Shown here: positions 43,002 to 53,220 of the stretch, in pieces
How the letters are laid out: each line of letters starts with the position of its first letter
How positions within the stretch are numbered: position 1 is the stretch's first letter
Origin: Chitinophagaceae bacterium
GTDB lineage: Bacteria; Bacteroidota; Bacteroidia; Chitinophagales; Chitinophagaceae
Length of the DNA: 64,000 nucleotides
Reading direction: 5' to 3'
NCBI GenBank assembly: GCA_016787085.1
Contig: JAEUVJ010000023.1
Location: forward strand, 62,001-126,000
The notes under the pieces: model-generated
What the model saw: only the letters and a program-made list of their open reading frames with translations
Database searches by the model: none
Told to the model about the DNA's origin: nothing
Position numbers and translations under genes: made by a program

Positions 43002-44672
43002 CTATGCCAGCAGCAGTATAAGTAACTGTGCTGCCACAATCCTCAGGATCATGGTCAAAGGATACACCGTTGCATAAGTAACGGATGGTATATCGTTGCC
43101 GGCCAGTTTGGTAGCAAATGCCAATGCCGGAGGGTCGGTAGAGGCGCCGGCGAGTAACCCGCATATTTCAAAGTACGTTTTGCGGAAATATTTATAAGCG
43201 ATATAACCTATGATCAGCAAGGGAGCAATAGTAATGATCACACCCATACCCATCCATATCCAACCGCTTCCATCTGCAAAGGCAACAGACAGATTTTTGC
43301 CACTGCTTAATCCGACACTCGCCAGGAATAAACTGATCCCTAATTCACGGATCATGAGGTTAGCGCTGTTGGTGGTGTAATTGTTGAGGTAAAATAAATT
43401 ACCAAAGCGGCTGAGTATAAGGGCAACGATCAATGGCCCGCCGGCCATACCTATCTTGACAGCCACCGGCATATTGGGAAAATGGAACGGAATGCTTCCG
43501 AGAATGACCCCCAGTACGATACCGATGAATATCGGTGCAAGGTCAGGGGTTTCCAGTTTTTTCAGCGAATTACCCACGGCTTTTGTTACCAACATCACCC
43601 CTTCTTCTGTTCCTACTACTTTTATTGTATCACCCAGCTGTAAGAACATATCTCCGTGAGGTACCATTTCAATTCCGGCCCGGCTCAGTCTTGTCAGGGT
43701 GAATTCCTGCTGGTGCAGTTCGGGAATATCGCCCAGTCTTTTATGGGTGACGGCGGTATTAGTCACTACAATAAGCCGGGATATGAGGTCGCTTTCAGCC
43801 GCTGTTTTCAAATTCATATCACTTACCGGGCCGACGAGCAGCTTTAGTAATTCAATTTCCTGTTTGGCGGCCACCACCAGCAACACATCATTTTCTGCCA
43901 GCACAACGTCCGGCGTAGGAGTAATGATCTCCCCTTTATGATACATTCTTGATATGACAAAGTGCTCTTTCAGCATCCCGAATAGCTTCCGGAGCGGTTG
44001 ACCGATCAATTGGTGGTTTTCCAGTTTGAGGTGAACGGATACCGGCTTATTAGCCCGTATTACGCCCAGCTTCCGGTGAAACTCCTGCTCTTTATCAATC
44101 TTAACATGAAATATTTTTTTAAGTATCAGTAAGGCGCCGATAATCCCGAATACGCCAAAGGGGTATGTGACCGCATACGCCAAAGTGATCAGGGATCTGT
44201 CTGTTCCTGTAATATTCAGGTCACTGACAGCGGCCTGGGCAGCCGCCAACCCGGGCGTATTGGTGACGGCGCCGCTCATTACGCCGGCCATTACCGAAAT
44301 ATGATTGCTGCTTAAATAATAAAGAAGAACTGTGATCAATACGCCGCTTAACACGATGGCGGCCGCCAGTATGTTATTGACCATCGCATTTTTTTTCAGC
44401 GATGCCCAGAAACCGGGACCTACCTGCAGACCGATGGAATAAACAAACAGGATCAGCCCGAATTCTTTAATGAAATGTTCGGTTCCCTTGTCGATTTCTA
44501 TTCCAAAATAAGAAAGGGCAAGACCTGCAAATAAAACCCAGGTAATACCCAGAGAAATACCGGCGATCCTGATACGGCCCATCCAGATACCGGCAGCGAT
44601 CACGAGACCATAAATAATGACTGATTGCGCTATGGAGACTTCTGTAAAGAGGCTATAGAACCAGTTTGACAT
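43002..44672 (-). CDS. YidE/YbjL/AspT-like transporter with RCK_C domains
   Basis: The 556-residue protein has ten or more membrane helices in two blocks (residues 15-180 and about 380-550), separated by a cytosolic region with two TrkA-C (RCK_C) domains at about 205-285 and 295-370. The GGVMSGAVTNTPGLAAAQ-type motif (residues about 128-146) and the late LLAGASTDPPALAFA are the paired Asp-Al_Ex signatures. Relatives exchange aspartate and alanine or move other anions; the RCK domains suggest regulation by a nucleotide. Confidence 0.85.
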   Translation of the reverse strand: MSNWFYSLFTEVSIAQSVIIYGLVIAAGIWMGRIRIAGISLGITWVLFAGLALSYFGIEIDKGTEHFIKEFGLILFVYSIGLQVGPGFWASLKKNAMVNNILAAAIVLSGVLITVLLYYLSSNHISVMAGVMSGAVTNTPGLAAAQAAVSDLNITGTDRSLITLAYAVTYPFGVFGIIGALLILKKIFHVKIDKEQEFHRKLGVIRANKPVSVHLKLENHQLIGQPLRKLFGMLKEHFVISRMYHKGEIITPTPDVVLAENDVLLVVAAKQEIELLKLLVGPVSDMNLKTAAESDLISRLIVVTNTAVTHKRLGDIPELHQQEFTLTRLSRAGIEMVPHGDMFLQLGDTIKVVGTEEGVMLVTKAVGNSLKKLETPDLAPIFIGIVLGVILGSIPFHFPNMPVAVKIGMAGGPLIVALILSRFGNLFYLNNYTTNSANLMIRELGISLFLASVGLSSGKNLSVAFADGSGWIWMGMGVIITIAPLLIIGYIAYKYFRKTYFEICGLLAGASTDPPALAFATKLAGNDIPSVTYATVYPLTMILRIVAAQLLILLLA

Positions 44673-44769
44673 ACTATAAAGCTAAAGTGAAGACCGATGC
44701 AATGAACAGGCAGCGGACATTTGCCCGCCGCCAGGTTCATTGCCCATTAAAGCAGGCAATCATAAGAGG

Positions 44770-46629
44770 TCATCCTCTTTCCGGTTGAAGGCCCCAGTGT
44801 TCCGGTGAGCGCCACAACGCAGACAGAAGCAGTTCACGCATAAAGAAGAATTCTTTAGGCAATTTATCATACATGCGTTCAAAAAGTTCTTCGTGTGATA
44901 GCAATTCCTGCTTGCCGGGTTCCCGGTCAACGGTCATGATCCTCGCAAAATCTTCTTTGGTGAATTTTTCCAGGCCTGTCCAGTCAATATCCTCATAGCG
45001 GGGCATCCAGCCGATCGGGCTTTCTACAGAAGAGGCATTGCCTCTTATTCTTTCAACGATCCATTTCAGCACACGGATATTGTCTCCGAAACCGGGCCAC
45101 TGGAACTGTCCGTTCTCATCTTTTCGGAACCAGTTAACACCGAAAATGCGTGGTGCATTCGGAAGATCGCGGCCAAACTGCAACCAGTGATTGACGTAGT
45201 CGCCAATATGGTAACCCATGAACGGCAGCATAGCAAAAGGGTCACGGCGAACTTTACCAATTTCTCCGAACGCAGCAGCGGTCATTTCACTTCCCATGGT
45301 GGTAGCGAGGTAAACGCCGAAGTTCCAGTTGAAAGACTGATATACCAGGGGAACGCCGGTGCTTCTTCTGCCGCCGAAAATGAAACCGGCAACAGGCACA
45401 CCATTGGGATTATCCCATTCGCTGTCAATAGCCGGGTTCTGGTAAGCCGGAGCAGTAAACCTGGAGTTAGGGTGTGCAGCAGGTTTACCGCTATTGGGAT
45501 CCCAGGGTTTTCCATGCCAGTCGGTCAATCCTGCGGGTGCCTCTTTTGTCAATCCTTCCCACCATACATCTTTATCAGGAGTGATCGCTACGTTGGTAAA
45601 TATGGTATTGGCCTTAATGCTTTCCATCGCATTAGGGTTGGTCTTGTAATTGGTACCGGGCGCTACGCCAAAATACCCGGCTTCAGGATTGATGGCATAC
45701 AGGCTGCCATCCTCTCCTTTATGTATCCAGGCAATGTCATCACCTACTGTGGTTACTTTCCAGCCGTCAAATTCTTTTGGCGGAATGAGCATTGCGAAAT
45801 TGGTCTTGCCACAGGCACTGGGAAATGCAGCCGCTACATACGTTTTTTGTTTATCCGGAGATTCCACACCCATGATGAGCATGTGTTCTGCCAGCCATCC
45901 TTCTTCTCTTCCCATGACGGATGCAATACGCAGGGCAAAACATTTTTTACCCATTAGTGCATTACCTCCATACCCGCTGCCATAAGAGATGATCAGCCTT
46001 TCTTCGGGGAAGTGGGAGATGTACTTTACATCAGGATTACAGGGCCAGGTGCTGTCCTGTTGATTCACATCGAGAGGGGCGCCTATAGAATGCAGGCATT
46101 TTACATAGCTTTTCTTTTGCAGGTAAGGCAATACTTCCTGTCCCATGCGGGTCATGATTCGGGTATTCACCACCACATACTCGGAGTCGGTAAGCTGTAC
46201 ACCATACCTGGCATAAGGTGAACCAAGCGGGCCCATGCAAAAAGGGATAACATATAAAGTGCGGCCTTTCATACTGCCGGTCAGCAATGACTGCAGTTTC
46301 TTTTTCATGACCACCGGGTCCATCCAGTTATTGGTGGGGCCTGCATCTTCCTTACGCCGGCTGCAGATAAATGTTTTGTCTTCGACTCTTGCTACATCAC
46401 TCGGGTCGCTGAAACAGGCAAAACTGTTAGGCCTTTTTTCAGGGTTGAGAGGAATAAATGTGCCTTTTTTCACCAGCAACTGGCAAAGATTGTCGTATTC
46501 TTCTTTTGAACCATCACACCAGTGAATGGAGTCTGCTTCGCACAATGAAGCGATCTGTTTTACCCAGGTTTCCAGTTCTGACCGGGCAGGCGCTGTCTCG
46601 ATAGCAAAGAAATTAGATTGCGGTAACAT
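44770..46629 (-). CDS. pckG: Phosphoenolpyruvate carboxykinase (GTP)
   Basis: The protein from the ATG at 46629 has about 619 residues, the usual length of GTP-dependent PEPCK. The P-loop type motif [13 protein letters not shown] (near residue 270), the Mn ligand region and the [11 protein letters not shown] segment near residue 505 are characteristic of the GTP class. It turns oxaloacetate into PEP and feeds gluconeogenesis. It is monocistronic. The usual Bacteroidota enzyme is often ATP-dependent; this one is clearly of the GTP type. Confidence 0.95.
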   Translation of the reverse strand: MLPQSNFFAIETAPARSELETWVKQIASLCEADSIHWCDGSKEEYDNLCQLLVKKGTFIPLNPEKRPNSFACFSDPSDVARVEDKTFICSRRKEDAGPTNNWMDPVVMKKKLQSLLTGSMKGRTLYVIPFCMGPLGSPYARYGVQLTDSEYVVVNTRIMTRMGQEVLPYLQKKSYVKCLHSIGAPLDVNQQDSTWPCNPDVKYISHFPEERLIISYGSGYGGNALMGKKCFALRIASVMGREEGWLAEHMLIMGVESPDKQKTYVAAAFPSACGKTNFAMLIPPKEFDGWKVTTVGDDIAWIHKGEDGSLYAINPEAGYFGVAPGTNYKTNPNAMESIKANTIFTNVAITPDKDVWWEGLTKEAPAGLTDWHGKPWDPNSGKPAAHPNSRFTAPAYQNPAIDSEWDNPNGVPVAGFIFGGRRSTGVPLVYQSFNWNFGVYLATTMGSEMTAAAFGEIGKVRRDPFAMLPFMGYHIGDYVNHWLQFGRDLPNAPRIFGVNWFRKDENGQFQWPGFGDNIRVLKWIVERIRGNASSVESPIGWMPRYEDIDWTGLEKFTKEDFARIMTVDREPGKQELLSHEELFERMYDKLPKEFFFMRELLLSALWRSPEHWGLQPERG

Positions 46630-46813
46630 AAAAGTATGTTTTAGTAGAGTGAAAGTTAGCACAATGGCAGGAAACCGTCAGGTGAGGAAAGCTTGTTGTC
46701 GCTTTCGAGCTGTAAAAATGATCAATACTTTGGTGCTGGCTGCTGCCTGTTGTCATCCCATAATATGATTTTAGTTAGGCGGTGGTTTTGAGTCGGATAT
46801 ACTGAAAATGAGT

Positions 46814-48082
46814 TCAATGAACGGACGGACCAGCTTTCTCTTCGGCCAGTTTATCGCTAAAAACCGGAACTTTTTTTTCATGCCGCAACACATTCCAGGC
46901 AATGCCTACACTTAGCAGCATAAAGAAAGCTCCTAGCAAAAAGGACACGCCGGGAAAATGCACAGGTGCCGAGTCTTTCGTAAAATGGTAGAACAGGTTA
47001 TTCATCAGCGGCGGGCCAATGATCGTGGTCAGGCTCATCAGGCTGGTCAATGCGCCCTGCAGTTCTCCCTGTTCATTAGCCGGGACATGACCAGCCAGTA
47101 TGGACTGTAATGCAGGACCAGCAATGCCTCCTAAACAATAGGGAACAAGAAAAACAAACATCATCCAGCTTTGCGTGGCAAATGCAAAAAGAACAAGCCC
47201 GATGGTATAAAGAAGGAGCCCCAGATAAATACTTTTTTCATTGCCTAATTTCGGATTCACTACTCTTGTAAGCCCCGCCTGCACCAGCCCCACCAATAAA
47301 CCTACCACGGCCAGCGATATACCTACCATTTTCTCACTCCATTGAAAACGGTAAATAGTAAAAAAATTCCAATTGCCCTGTACGGATTGTGCGGCCATGT
47401 AAATAAGGAAGAAAGAAACAGCCAGCCCGCCGACAGCAGGATATCGTTTCAGCAATTGCAATGAACCAAACGGATTGGCTCTTTTCCAGTGAAAATCCCG
47501 GCGGTTGTCAGCGCTTAAAGATTCCGGTAATATAAAGTATCCGTAGAGACAGTTCACCAGGCAAAGAACTGCGGCTGCATAAAAAGGGGCCCTGATGCCC
47601 CAGCCTGCCAGTAAACCACCAAGAGCAGGGCCGATAATAAAACCCAATCCGAACGCAGCACCGATCAGCCCAAAGTTCTTAGCCCGTGTTTCAGCAGTGC
47701 TTATGTCGGCTATATAGGCAGAAGCAGTAGTGAAGCTGGCGCCGGTAATACCCGCGATAATGCGCCCAATAAACAACCAGCCATATGTAGGCGCAAGCGC
47801 CAGGAATAAATAGTCAATCCCAAAACCGAGAAGTGAAAATAATAAAACCGGCCGGCGCCCGTATTTGTCGCTCAGGTTGCCGATCACCGGTGCAAAAACA
47901 AACTGTGTGATCGCATAAACAGATAACAACCATGCACCATAAGGGCTTGCTTCATTGACAGGAATATTTTTTAATTGTGCGATCAGGTCGGGCATCACCG
48001 GGATGATCAGTCCCCAGCCCATTACATCAATCAGCAGGGTAATAAATATGAATTTGATCGCCGCCTGTTTGGATGCTGCCAT
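46814..48082 (-). CDS. TetA-like MFS efflux transporter
   Basis: The 422-residue protein has twelve helices and the drug-H+ antiporter motifs: GNLSDKYGRRPVLL in the 2-3 loop (about residues 68-81) and FIGRIIAGITGASF. This matches the TCR/Tet family of MFS exporters. No tetR-like regulator is next to it, so the substrate remains unknown. It starts in the divergent region shared with the OmpA gene. Confidence 0.82.
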   Translation of the reverse strand: MAASKQAAIKFIFITLLIDVMGWGLIIPVMPDLIAQLKNIPVNEASPYGAWLLSVYAITQFVFAPVIGNLSDKYGRRPVLLFSLLGFGIDYLFLALAPTYGWLFIGRIIAGITGASFTTASAYIADISTAETRAKNFGLIGAAFGLGFIIGPALGGLLAGWGIRAPFYAAAVLCLVNCLYGYFILPESLSADNRRDFHWKRANPFGSLQLLKRYPAVGGLAVSFFLIYMAAQSVQGNWNFFTIYRFQWSEKMVGISLAVVGLLVGLVQAGLTRVVNPKLGNEKSIYLGLLLYTIGLVLFAFATQSWMMFVFLVPYCLGGIAGPALQSILAGHVPANEQGELQGALTSLMSLTTIIGPPLMNNLFYHFTKDSAPVHFPGVSFLLGAFFMLLSVGIAWNVLRHEKKVPVFSDKLAEEKAGPSVH

Positions 48083-48210
48083 ATCAACCGGGTAAGAAGA
48101 ACAAAGATGCAGGAATTTGACTGACGAAATATATTATATTTTAAAAAACAGGCATGTTTTTGGACAGGATAAATTAACAATGTATAAGGATGTACCTTTA
48201 CCATCCCTTC

Positions 48211-48218
48211 TATCTTTG
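48211..48218 (+). promoter_or_regulatory. -7 box of the OmpA-like lipoprotein gene
   Basis: TATCTTTG is an exact TAnnTTTG match 52 bases before the ATG at 48270. Transcription would begin near 48225, which favours the shorter reading frame. Confidence 0.45.
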
Positions 48219-48269
48219 CCTTTCCTGCGAAAAAGAATCAAACAGATTATTCATTTAAAACAAGAGCGT

Positions 48270-49136
48270 ATGAGAGCAAGACAATTTTTTATTCCGGCAG
48301 TAGCAGTAGTATTTCTTTCTTCCTGTGTCAGCTCAAAAAAATTCAAGAAATCACAAGCTGATTATGCCACCCTTCAAACGCAGCATACACAGTTGCAGGG
48401 CAGCCTGAATGATTGTAATACCGAAAAAGCAGAACTGGCCCGCCAGAAAGCAGGTTTGGAGAATGATATTGCCCATCTCAATAAGCAGGTTGATTTCCTG
48501 AAGCAAAACAATACACAGGCATTAAAACAGCTGGAAGACATGTCTGTGATATCGGCTTCACAGGCGGAAAGCATCAAGAAATCACTCGAGAACATTGGTG
48601 CAAAAGACAGCTATATTCAAACACTGCAACAGCAAATGGCCAGGAAGGATTCGCTGAATATGGCCCTGGTGATGAACCTGAAAGGCGCCGTTGGCAATAT
48701 GGATGACCAGGATATCAATATCAAAGTGGACAAAGGGGTGGTATATATTGATATTTCTGACAAGCTTCTTTTTAAAAGCGGTAAATACGAAGTAACAGAG
48801 CAGGCAAAAACAGTATTAGGTAAAGTAGCGGCTGTATTAAAGAATCAGCCCGATATCGAATTCATGGTAGAAGGACATACAGATAATGTGCCGTATAAAA
48901 GCGCAGTACTGCTGGATAACTGGGACCTGAGTGTAAAAAGGGCCACAGCCATTGTGCGCATACTACAGAATCAATATGGTCTTGATCCGGCTAAGATGGC
49001 AGCAGCCGGCCGGGGTGAATATAAACCCGTAGTAGATAACGGAACCAAAGAAGGAAAAGCAGCTAACCGCAGAACAAGAATTGTGATCCTGCCGCAACTC
49101 GACCAGTTCTTCAAGTTATTAGAGCCCAAAGCGTAG
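48270..49136 (+). CDS. OmpA-family lipoprotein with coiled coil
   Basis: Starting at 48270 gives 288 residues. The signal ends in the lipobox FLSSCVSS (Cys near residue 18). A long coiled-coil segment rich in Gln, Leu and Lys follows (residues 30-125), then a C-terminal OmpA domain with VEGHTDNVPYK (about 208-218) and the NRRTRIVI motif that binds peptidoglycan. It probably anchors the outer membrane to the wall. An upstream frame to 48117 covers the promoter and is unlikely. Confidence 0.9.
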   Translation: MRARQFFIPAVAVVFLSSCVSSKKFKKSQADYATLQTQHTQLQGSLNDCNTEKAELARQKAGLENDIAHLNKQVDFLKQNNTQALKQLEDMSVISASQAESIKKSLENIGAKDSYIQTLQQQMARKDSLNMALVMNLKGAVGNMDDQDINIKVDKGVVYIDISDKLLFKSGKYEVTEQAKTVLGKVAAVLKNQPDIEFMVEGHTDNVPYKSAVLLDNWDLSVKRATAIVRILQNQYGLDPAKMAAAGRGEYKPVVDNGTKEGKAANRRTRIVILPQLDQFFKLLEPKA

Positions 49137-49161
49137 TATCAACCCTCAAGTGTTCAATAAA

Positions 49162-49195
49162 ACAATAATGCCCCACTACAGGGGCATTATTGTTT
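49162..49195. terminator. Bidirectional terminator
   Basis: AACAATAATGCCCC (49162-49175) and GGGGCATTATTGTT (49182-49195) form a perfect 14-base stem with T or A runs on both sides. It separates the convergent ompA-like gene from the minus-strand cytochrome operon. Confidence 0.85.
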
Positions 49196-49222
49196 TACAC
49201 AAGGAATCTTTGCGTGTAACAA

Positions 49223-49624
49223 CTATTTCATTGTTCTCATATAGTTCACTACAGCCCATATATCATTCTGGTCAGGGATCTTCTTTTTGTAGGAAGGCAT
49301 ATCCTTACGGCCTTCATAGGTTTTATAGAACAAAGCGCCGTCGGATTGTTTGTGGAAAGCGGCACTGGTGAAATCACCGCATTCGGTATCCAACTGGTCT
49401 GCTTTGGGACCATCGCCCTTTCCTTTTTTGCCATGACAAGACTGGCAGTGCTGCACATAGAGCTCCTTCCCATTGGCCACGGAAGCGGCATCTGATTTGA
49501 CGGGGTTTACCATCTTTTGGTATTTATCCGGTACAGGCCAGGGATCGTTCTGGTTTTTTGATATAAAGGCCATCAGCATAAAAGCTATACTACCCGCTAC
49601 TAACAATGTGAGATTTTTTTTCAT
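49223..49624 (-). CDS. Class I cytochrome c, membrane-anchored or secreted
   Basis: The 133-residue protein has an uncleaved or cleavable N-terminal hydrophobic segment (residues 4-20) and a haem motif CQSCH (60-64) with a later MPSYKKKI where the Met is the likely sixth ligand. It is the last gene of the minus-strand redox operon that runs from 53220 down to 49223, and would take electrons on the periplasmic side. Confidence 0.88.
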   Translation of the reverse strand: MKKNLTLLVAGSIAFMLMAFISKNQNDPWPVPDKYQKMVNPVKSDAASVANGKELYVQHCQSCHGKKGKGDGPKADQLDTECGDFTSAAFHKQSDGALFYKTYEGRKDMPSYKKKIPDQNDIWAVVNYMRTMK

Positions 49625-49658
49625 GACGATGTTTTTTACTTGTTTAATTAATTGATGA

Positions 49659-50603
49659 TTAAAGTTGGCTATCGGTTGTGTGAGGTTGTTCTTTTCTTAA
49701 CCGGAACAGTTCATATACTATTACAATATAGTGTCCCCATACCACACCTACAAGGATAATGAACGTCACCAGCATCCACAATGGCGGATGAGGGCTCCAT
49801 AAAGCACGGGGCAGTTCTTCTATCTTGTCCGAAACCGGTGTTCCCCAGGGCTGGATAACAGACGCTTCCACGGCGCCGTAATCTTCATTGTCTTCTATTC
49901 TTGCCAGCAGGGTGAGATTACCCCGGGCGTCACCCGGAAGCTGCTGTGGTATTTCTACAGAAACTTCACCATTTTCATCTGTTTTTCCCTCTCCTACTTT
50001 AAGAGGTTTGAATTGTCTTTTTACAAAGAGGCCAAGATCTGTTTCCGGCACGGCGGTCTCTGTACCGGAACTCATATCAACGAACTTTACCTGTACGGAT
50101 AATAACGAATCTTCCTTTACCGGCGTGATGATAAGCTTACCTCTTTTAACCGCCAATTCTTCTTCTGCAGATTCAGCTGATTTATTACCGGCAAAGCTGG
50201 CTTTGAAATGAAGCTTGCCTTCTGCATCAGTGATGAGCTGATCTGTTTTTACATTAAGGAAAGCTATGCCATTGCCATCAGTGATCACGTTGCCGATTTC
50301 TTTTTCTGCCGAGTCAGATAAAGCCGTAAAGACGATCTTCATTTTATATAGCCTGTACTGGCTTCCTTTGACCTTTGCTTTCAGAATGGCTTTCAGGTCA
50401 ACCGTATTATCACCTTTCTGCACAACGGTAAAATCAATAGAGGGAGAGATAAGTGCCGGTTCTTCCGGCGCTTCTTCAGCCGCCGTACTGTCTTCCTGTG
50501 CCACAAGGCCGGCAGGTACCAGTAACATCATAAACAGGCTGATCATAGCGATAACCTGCTTTATGGGCTTTATAGTTTCCGCTATCATGGAAATATGTTT
50601 CAT
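49659..50603 (-). CDS. Hypothetical periplasmic protein with C-terminal transmembrane helix
   Basis: The 314-residue protein has an N-terminal signal or anchor (residues 15-36, ending near LVAQ), a large acidic beta-rich region with two or three repeated domains (FVDMSSGTE...GEGKTDENGEVSVEIPQQL resembles Ig-like or carboxypeptidase regulatory folds), and a C-terminal helix at about 272-295 (LWMLVTFIILVGVVWGHYIV). I do not recognise the family. It lies 9 bases after the NrfD gene, and is likely a structural part of the complex at the membrane. Confidence 0.7.
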   Translation of the reverse strand: MKHISMIAETIKPIKQVIAMISLFMMLLVPAGLVAQEDSTAAEEAPEEPALISPSIDFTVVQKGDNTVDLKAILKAKVKGSQYRLYKMKIVFTALSDSAEKEIGNVITDGNGIAFLNVKTDQLITDAEGKLHFKASFAGNKSAESAEEELAVKRGKLIITPVKEDSLLSVQVKFVDMSSGTETAVPETDLGLFVKRQFKPLKVGEGKTDENGEVSVEIPQQLPGDARGNLTLLARIEDNEDYGAVEASVIQPWGTPVSDKIEELPRALWSPHPPLWMLVTFIILVGVVWGHYIVIVYELFRLRKEQPHTTDSQL

Positions 50604-50612
50604 AAAATCGTT

Positions 50613-51968
50613 TTAAGCGGGTTGTACTTTATCTTTTTTCAAAATATCCTGGGCCTGTTCATGTTGGGTCCTTGTTTCTTCGAGACCTGATACCGGAACA
50701 ACTGTCACAAACTTCGACATCAGGGTAAAGAACAACAGGAAGGTGGCAATACCTGCAAAAGTCAATGCCCATTCGGGCCAGGTAGCTGTGTATTTTACGT
50801 ATTCTGCTCTTGTGTCCTGCATGGGTAATAACGGAGTCTCCAGGGTGGGTACAATGATCAGATATCTTTTTACCCATAATGCCATGACCATCATAAAGGC
50901 AGATAAAGAGATCAGTCCCGGTGTTCTTGTTTTCGGTATCGCCACTATTAATATCGGTAAAAGAATACCTGCAAGGTTGGCAAATAAGGTCCACCAGCCA
51001 TATTCTGAGGGGTCGAATAATTTATGTATCACTTCACTGTCCCATCTTTCCGATCCGAACCAACTGGTGAAGTATTCAGAGAAAGTAAAATAACCATAAC
51101 CGGCGGCCAGCACCATCATGATATAGCCGAGATAGGTAAAATGGCGGTTGGTAAAATAGTTTTCCAGCCTGTACATTTTCCGGTACACCCACATCGCCAC
51201 GATCAGTACACCACAGCCTGAATAAAGGGCGCCCAGTACAAAGTAAGGCCCGAATATGGTACTATGCCATCCCGGGCGAAGGGTCATACCGAATATCCAG
51301 GAAAGAATAGAGCTGACGATAATGGAAAGCGGGATCATGATAATAGCCAGAAGATTTTGCGAAACGATCAGGTGTCTTTTCTGGCTGGCGCCACCGCGGT
51401 AGCCCAATGATAAAGCATTGTATAGTTTTTGTTTCCACTTCGGAACATTCAGTTTTGCATCACGATAGACAGCAAAATCTTTAATCAGCGCCATGTATAG
51501 AAAAAGAACACTCCCGACAAAGTAGGTAAGTATCGCCAGTACATCCCATGTCATAGGCGACTGGAGACGGGGATAGATGAATAAATGATGTAAGCGATCA
51601 AAACGGCCAACACACAGCAGGATAAATACCGGACCTACCACTACAGAGATGATCGTCATCATTTGTGCCAGGCGTATAATGGGTTTACCCCAGGGCACTC
51701 TAAACAAATGTAAAAGTCCGGCTATGATAGCGCCTGCATAACTGATTCCTATAAAGAAAATAAAGTTTACAATGAAAAGACCCCACACCACATTATCACG
51801 CATACCTGTTACCCCGTGGCCTTTGGCAATCTGCAGGTACAAAGCATATCCGCCCACCACGATCCACAGGAGATAAAAAATGGTCCAGAACCAGGCCCGT
51901 TTACCAAACTTTTCGATATTGGGTCGCTGGTATTCGAAAGCTTGCTGCTGGTATGTATTGAGTTCCAT
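50613..51968 (-). CDS. NrfD/PsrC-family quinol-interacting membrane subunit
   Basis: The protein from the ATG at 51968 has about 451 residues and ten predicted helices, more than the eight of short NrfD proteins, which makes it like ActC/ActF or the DsrP type. Such subunits bind menaquinol and pass electrons to the FeS partner. The FeS subunit is the gene just upstream (38-base gap). A TTG start at 51974 is possible but less likely. Confidence 0.85.
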   Translation of the reverse strand: MELNTYQQQAFEYQRPNIEKFGKRAWFWTIFYLLWIVVGGYALYLQIAKGHGVTGMRDNVVWGLFIVNFIFFIGISYAGAIIAGLLHLFRVPWGKPIIRLAQMMTIISVVVGPVFILLCVGRFDRLHHLFIYPRLQSPMTWDVLAILTYFVGSVLFLYMALIKDFAVYRDAKLNVPKWKQKLYNALSLGYRGGASQKRHLIVSQNLLAIIMIPLSIIVSSILSWIFGMTLRPGWHSTIFGPYFVLGALYSGCGVLIVAMWVYRKMYRLENYFTNRHFTYLGYIMMVLAAGYGYFTFSEYFTSWFGSERWDSEVIHKLFDPSEYGWWTLFANLAGILLPILIVAIPKTRTPGLISLSAFMMVMALWVKRYLIIVPTLETPLLPMQDTRAEYVKYTATWPEWALTFAGIATFLLFFTLMSKFVTVVPVSGLEETRTQHEQAQDILKKDKVQPA

Positions 51969-52006
51969 AAACAATTATTCTTTGGTGATCATTAGTTGTT
52001 CTTCCT

Positions 52007-52972
52007 TCACGATTTTTTTTCCTCCATGATGTCTTTAAAACGTTCTTTGATATTCTCCGGCAGGTCTTCATACCCTCTTTCTACCGGGAACTGCCTGTCT
52101 TTTGGCGGCAGGTAATATACTCTTGGCTTGGTGCCCAGTTCTTCCATATACCTGTAGGCTGCACGGTCTTTTATCAACTGAGAGAAACTAACAGTTTCGT
52201 CGCCGTTAGTAACGGTATCTTCATTTTCATCACCAAAATAAAATACACCATTAGGGCAAGCTTCCACGCATGGCGGGAGCAGGCCTTCCCTGGCACGGTC
52301 GGGACAGAAATCACATTTTTCAACAGTGCCTACTTTGGCGGGCAATCCTGTTTCTGCTGAATAGACCAGGTTCTTTATATCCAATGGTTGTTCGGGTTCA
52401 TTCCAGTTGAATACACGGGTGGAGTACGGGCATGCAGCCATACAGAACTTGCAACCGATGCAACGTTCATTATCTATTAATACGAGACCATCCTGTCTTT
52501 TGAATGTGGCATCCACCGGACAGACTTTTACGCAAGGAGGGTTATCGCAATGAAAACATTGTTTGGGAAACCAATAGGGCGCCCCTTTATCACTATCCTT
52601 AATAAGCTTTACGGTCAGCCATTCTGTTTCTTCAGGACGATAATGCCATTTTTGACAGGCAGTGATGCATTTGCGTGCATTCTTGCAGCGGGCCAGGTCC
52701 ACCACCATGACAAATTTCTTTCCTGCTATTCCCTGCCGGGCTTCCAGTTTGGAAACAATAGCCATGTGTTCCTGGTGGTTGAGATAAGCAGAATCAATCT
52801 CGACTATCTCGCCTTCCGGAGATAATAATTTTACTGTATTGCCGGTAGCTGCTTTTTGTTTGGAGGAGCAGGAACAGGCCAAACTTCCGCAGGCAGCCGT
52901 AGCGAGGGTAGCTATCGCTGCTGTTTTCAGAAAATCTCTCCGGCTTTTGTCATTTATTTCTTCTTGTTTCAT
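52007..52972 (-). CDS. Four-cluster ferredoxin-like FeS subunit with Tat signal
   Basis: The 321-residue protein has a Tat-type signal (SRRDFLKT, residues 10-17) and a downstream CSC/CS segment around residue 33. Cys motifs for [4Fe-4S] clusters are at 139/142/147/151, 171/174/177/181 and 220/223/235/239. The first motif is only C96, C102, C106, lacking one Cys, so that cluster is probably [3Fe-4S], as in ActB of alternative complex III. It pairs with NrfD and lies in the periplasm. A segment VKLLSPEGEIVEID (47-60) is shared with the small protein just upstream. Confidence 0.88.
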   Translation of the reverse strand: MKQEEINDKSRRDFLKTAAIATLATAACGSLACSCSSKQKAATGNTVKLLSPEGEIVEIDSAYLNHQEHMAIVSKLEARQGIAGKKFVMVVDLARCKNARKCITACQKWHYRPEETEWLTVKLIKDSDKGAPYWFPKQCFHCDNPPCVKVCPVDATFKRQDGLVLIDNERCIGCKFCMAACPYSTRVFNWNEPEQPLDIKNLVYSAETGLPAKVGTVEKCDFCPDRAREGLLPPCVEACPNGVFYFGDENEDTVTNGDETVSFSQLIKDRAAYRYMEELGTKPRVYYLPPKDRQFPVERGYEDLPENIKERFKDIMEEKKS

Positions 52973-52986
52973 GGTGAGTGGTTTGA

Positions 52987-53220
52987 TCAGCTATTCTCTT
53001 TTGACGGGTTGTTCATCCAGTTAAAGATGTCTTTTTGGGAAGCCCTGAACTTTGTAGTCGCCTTATCCAGGAGTTCTTTATCTACTTCTACCAGCTTACC
53101 GTCCGCTGTCAGCATTTTCACTTTCTCTTTGCTGTCCGTTGATACATCATTGCTTCCGGTAGCGAAAAGTGATAAGAACCATCTGCGTGACTTATTCCCG
53201 GTTTTTTTATTGTTGTCCAT
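52987..53220 (-). CDS. Small RR-motif protein opening the redox operon
   Basis: The 77-residue product, begun at the ATG at 53220, has a twin-arginine-like SRRWFLSLF at residues 11-19 and the segment VKMLTADGKLVEVD (34-47), which is the counterpart of residues 47-60 of the FeS subunit. The rest is basic and helical. It may be an accessory chaperone or a shortened FeS-subunit-like domain without clusters. It overlaps nothing and is followed 14 bases later by the FeS gene. A longer frame from 53379 is less likely. Confidence 0.65.
   Translation of the reverse strand: MDNNKKTGNKSRRWFLSLFATGSNDVSTDSKEKVKMLTADGKLVEVDKELLDKATTKFRASQKDIFNWMNNPSKENS

Noticed and set aside
45187..45957. 256-codon plus-strand reading frame opposite pckG
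   Set aside because: It lies wholly antisense to a well-conserved PEPCK and has no recognisable domain.
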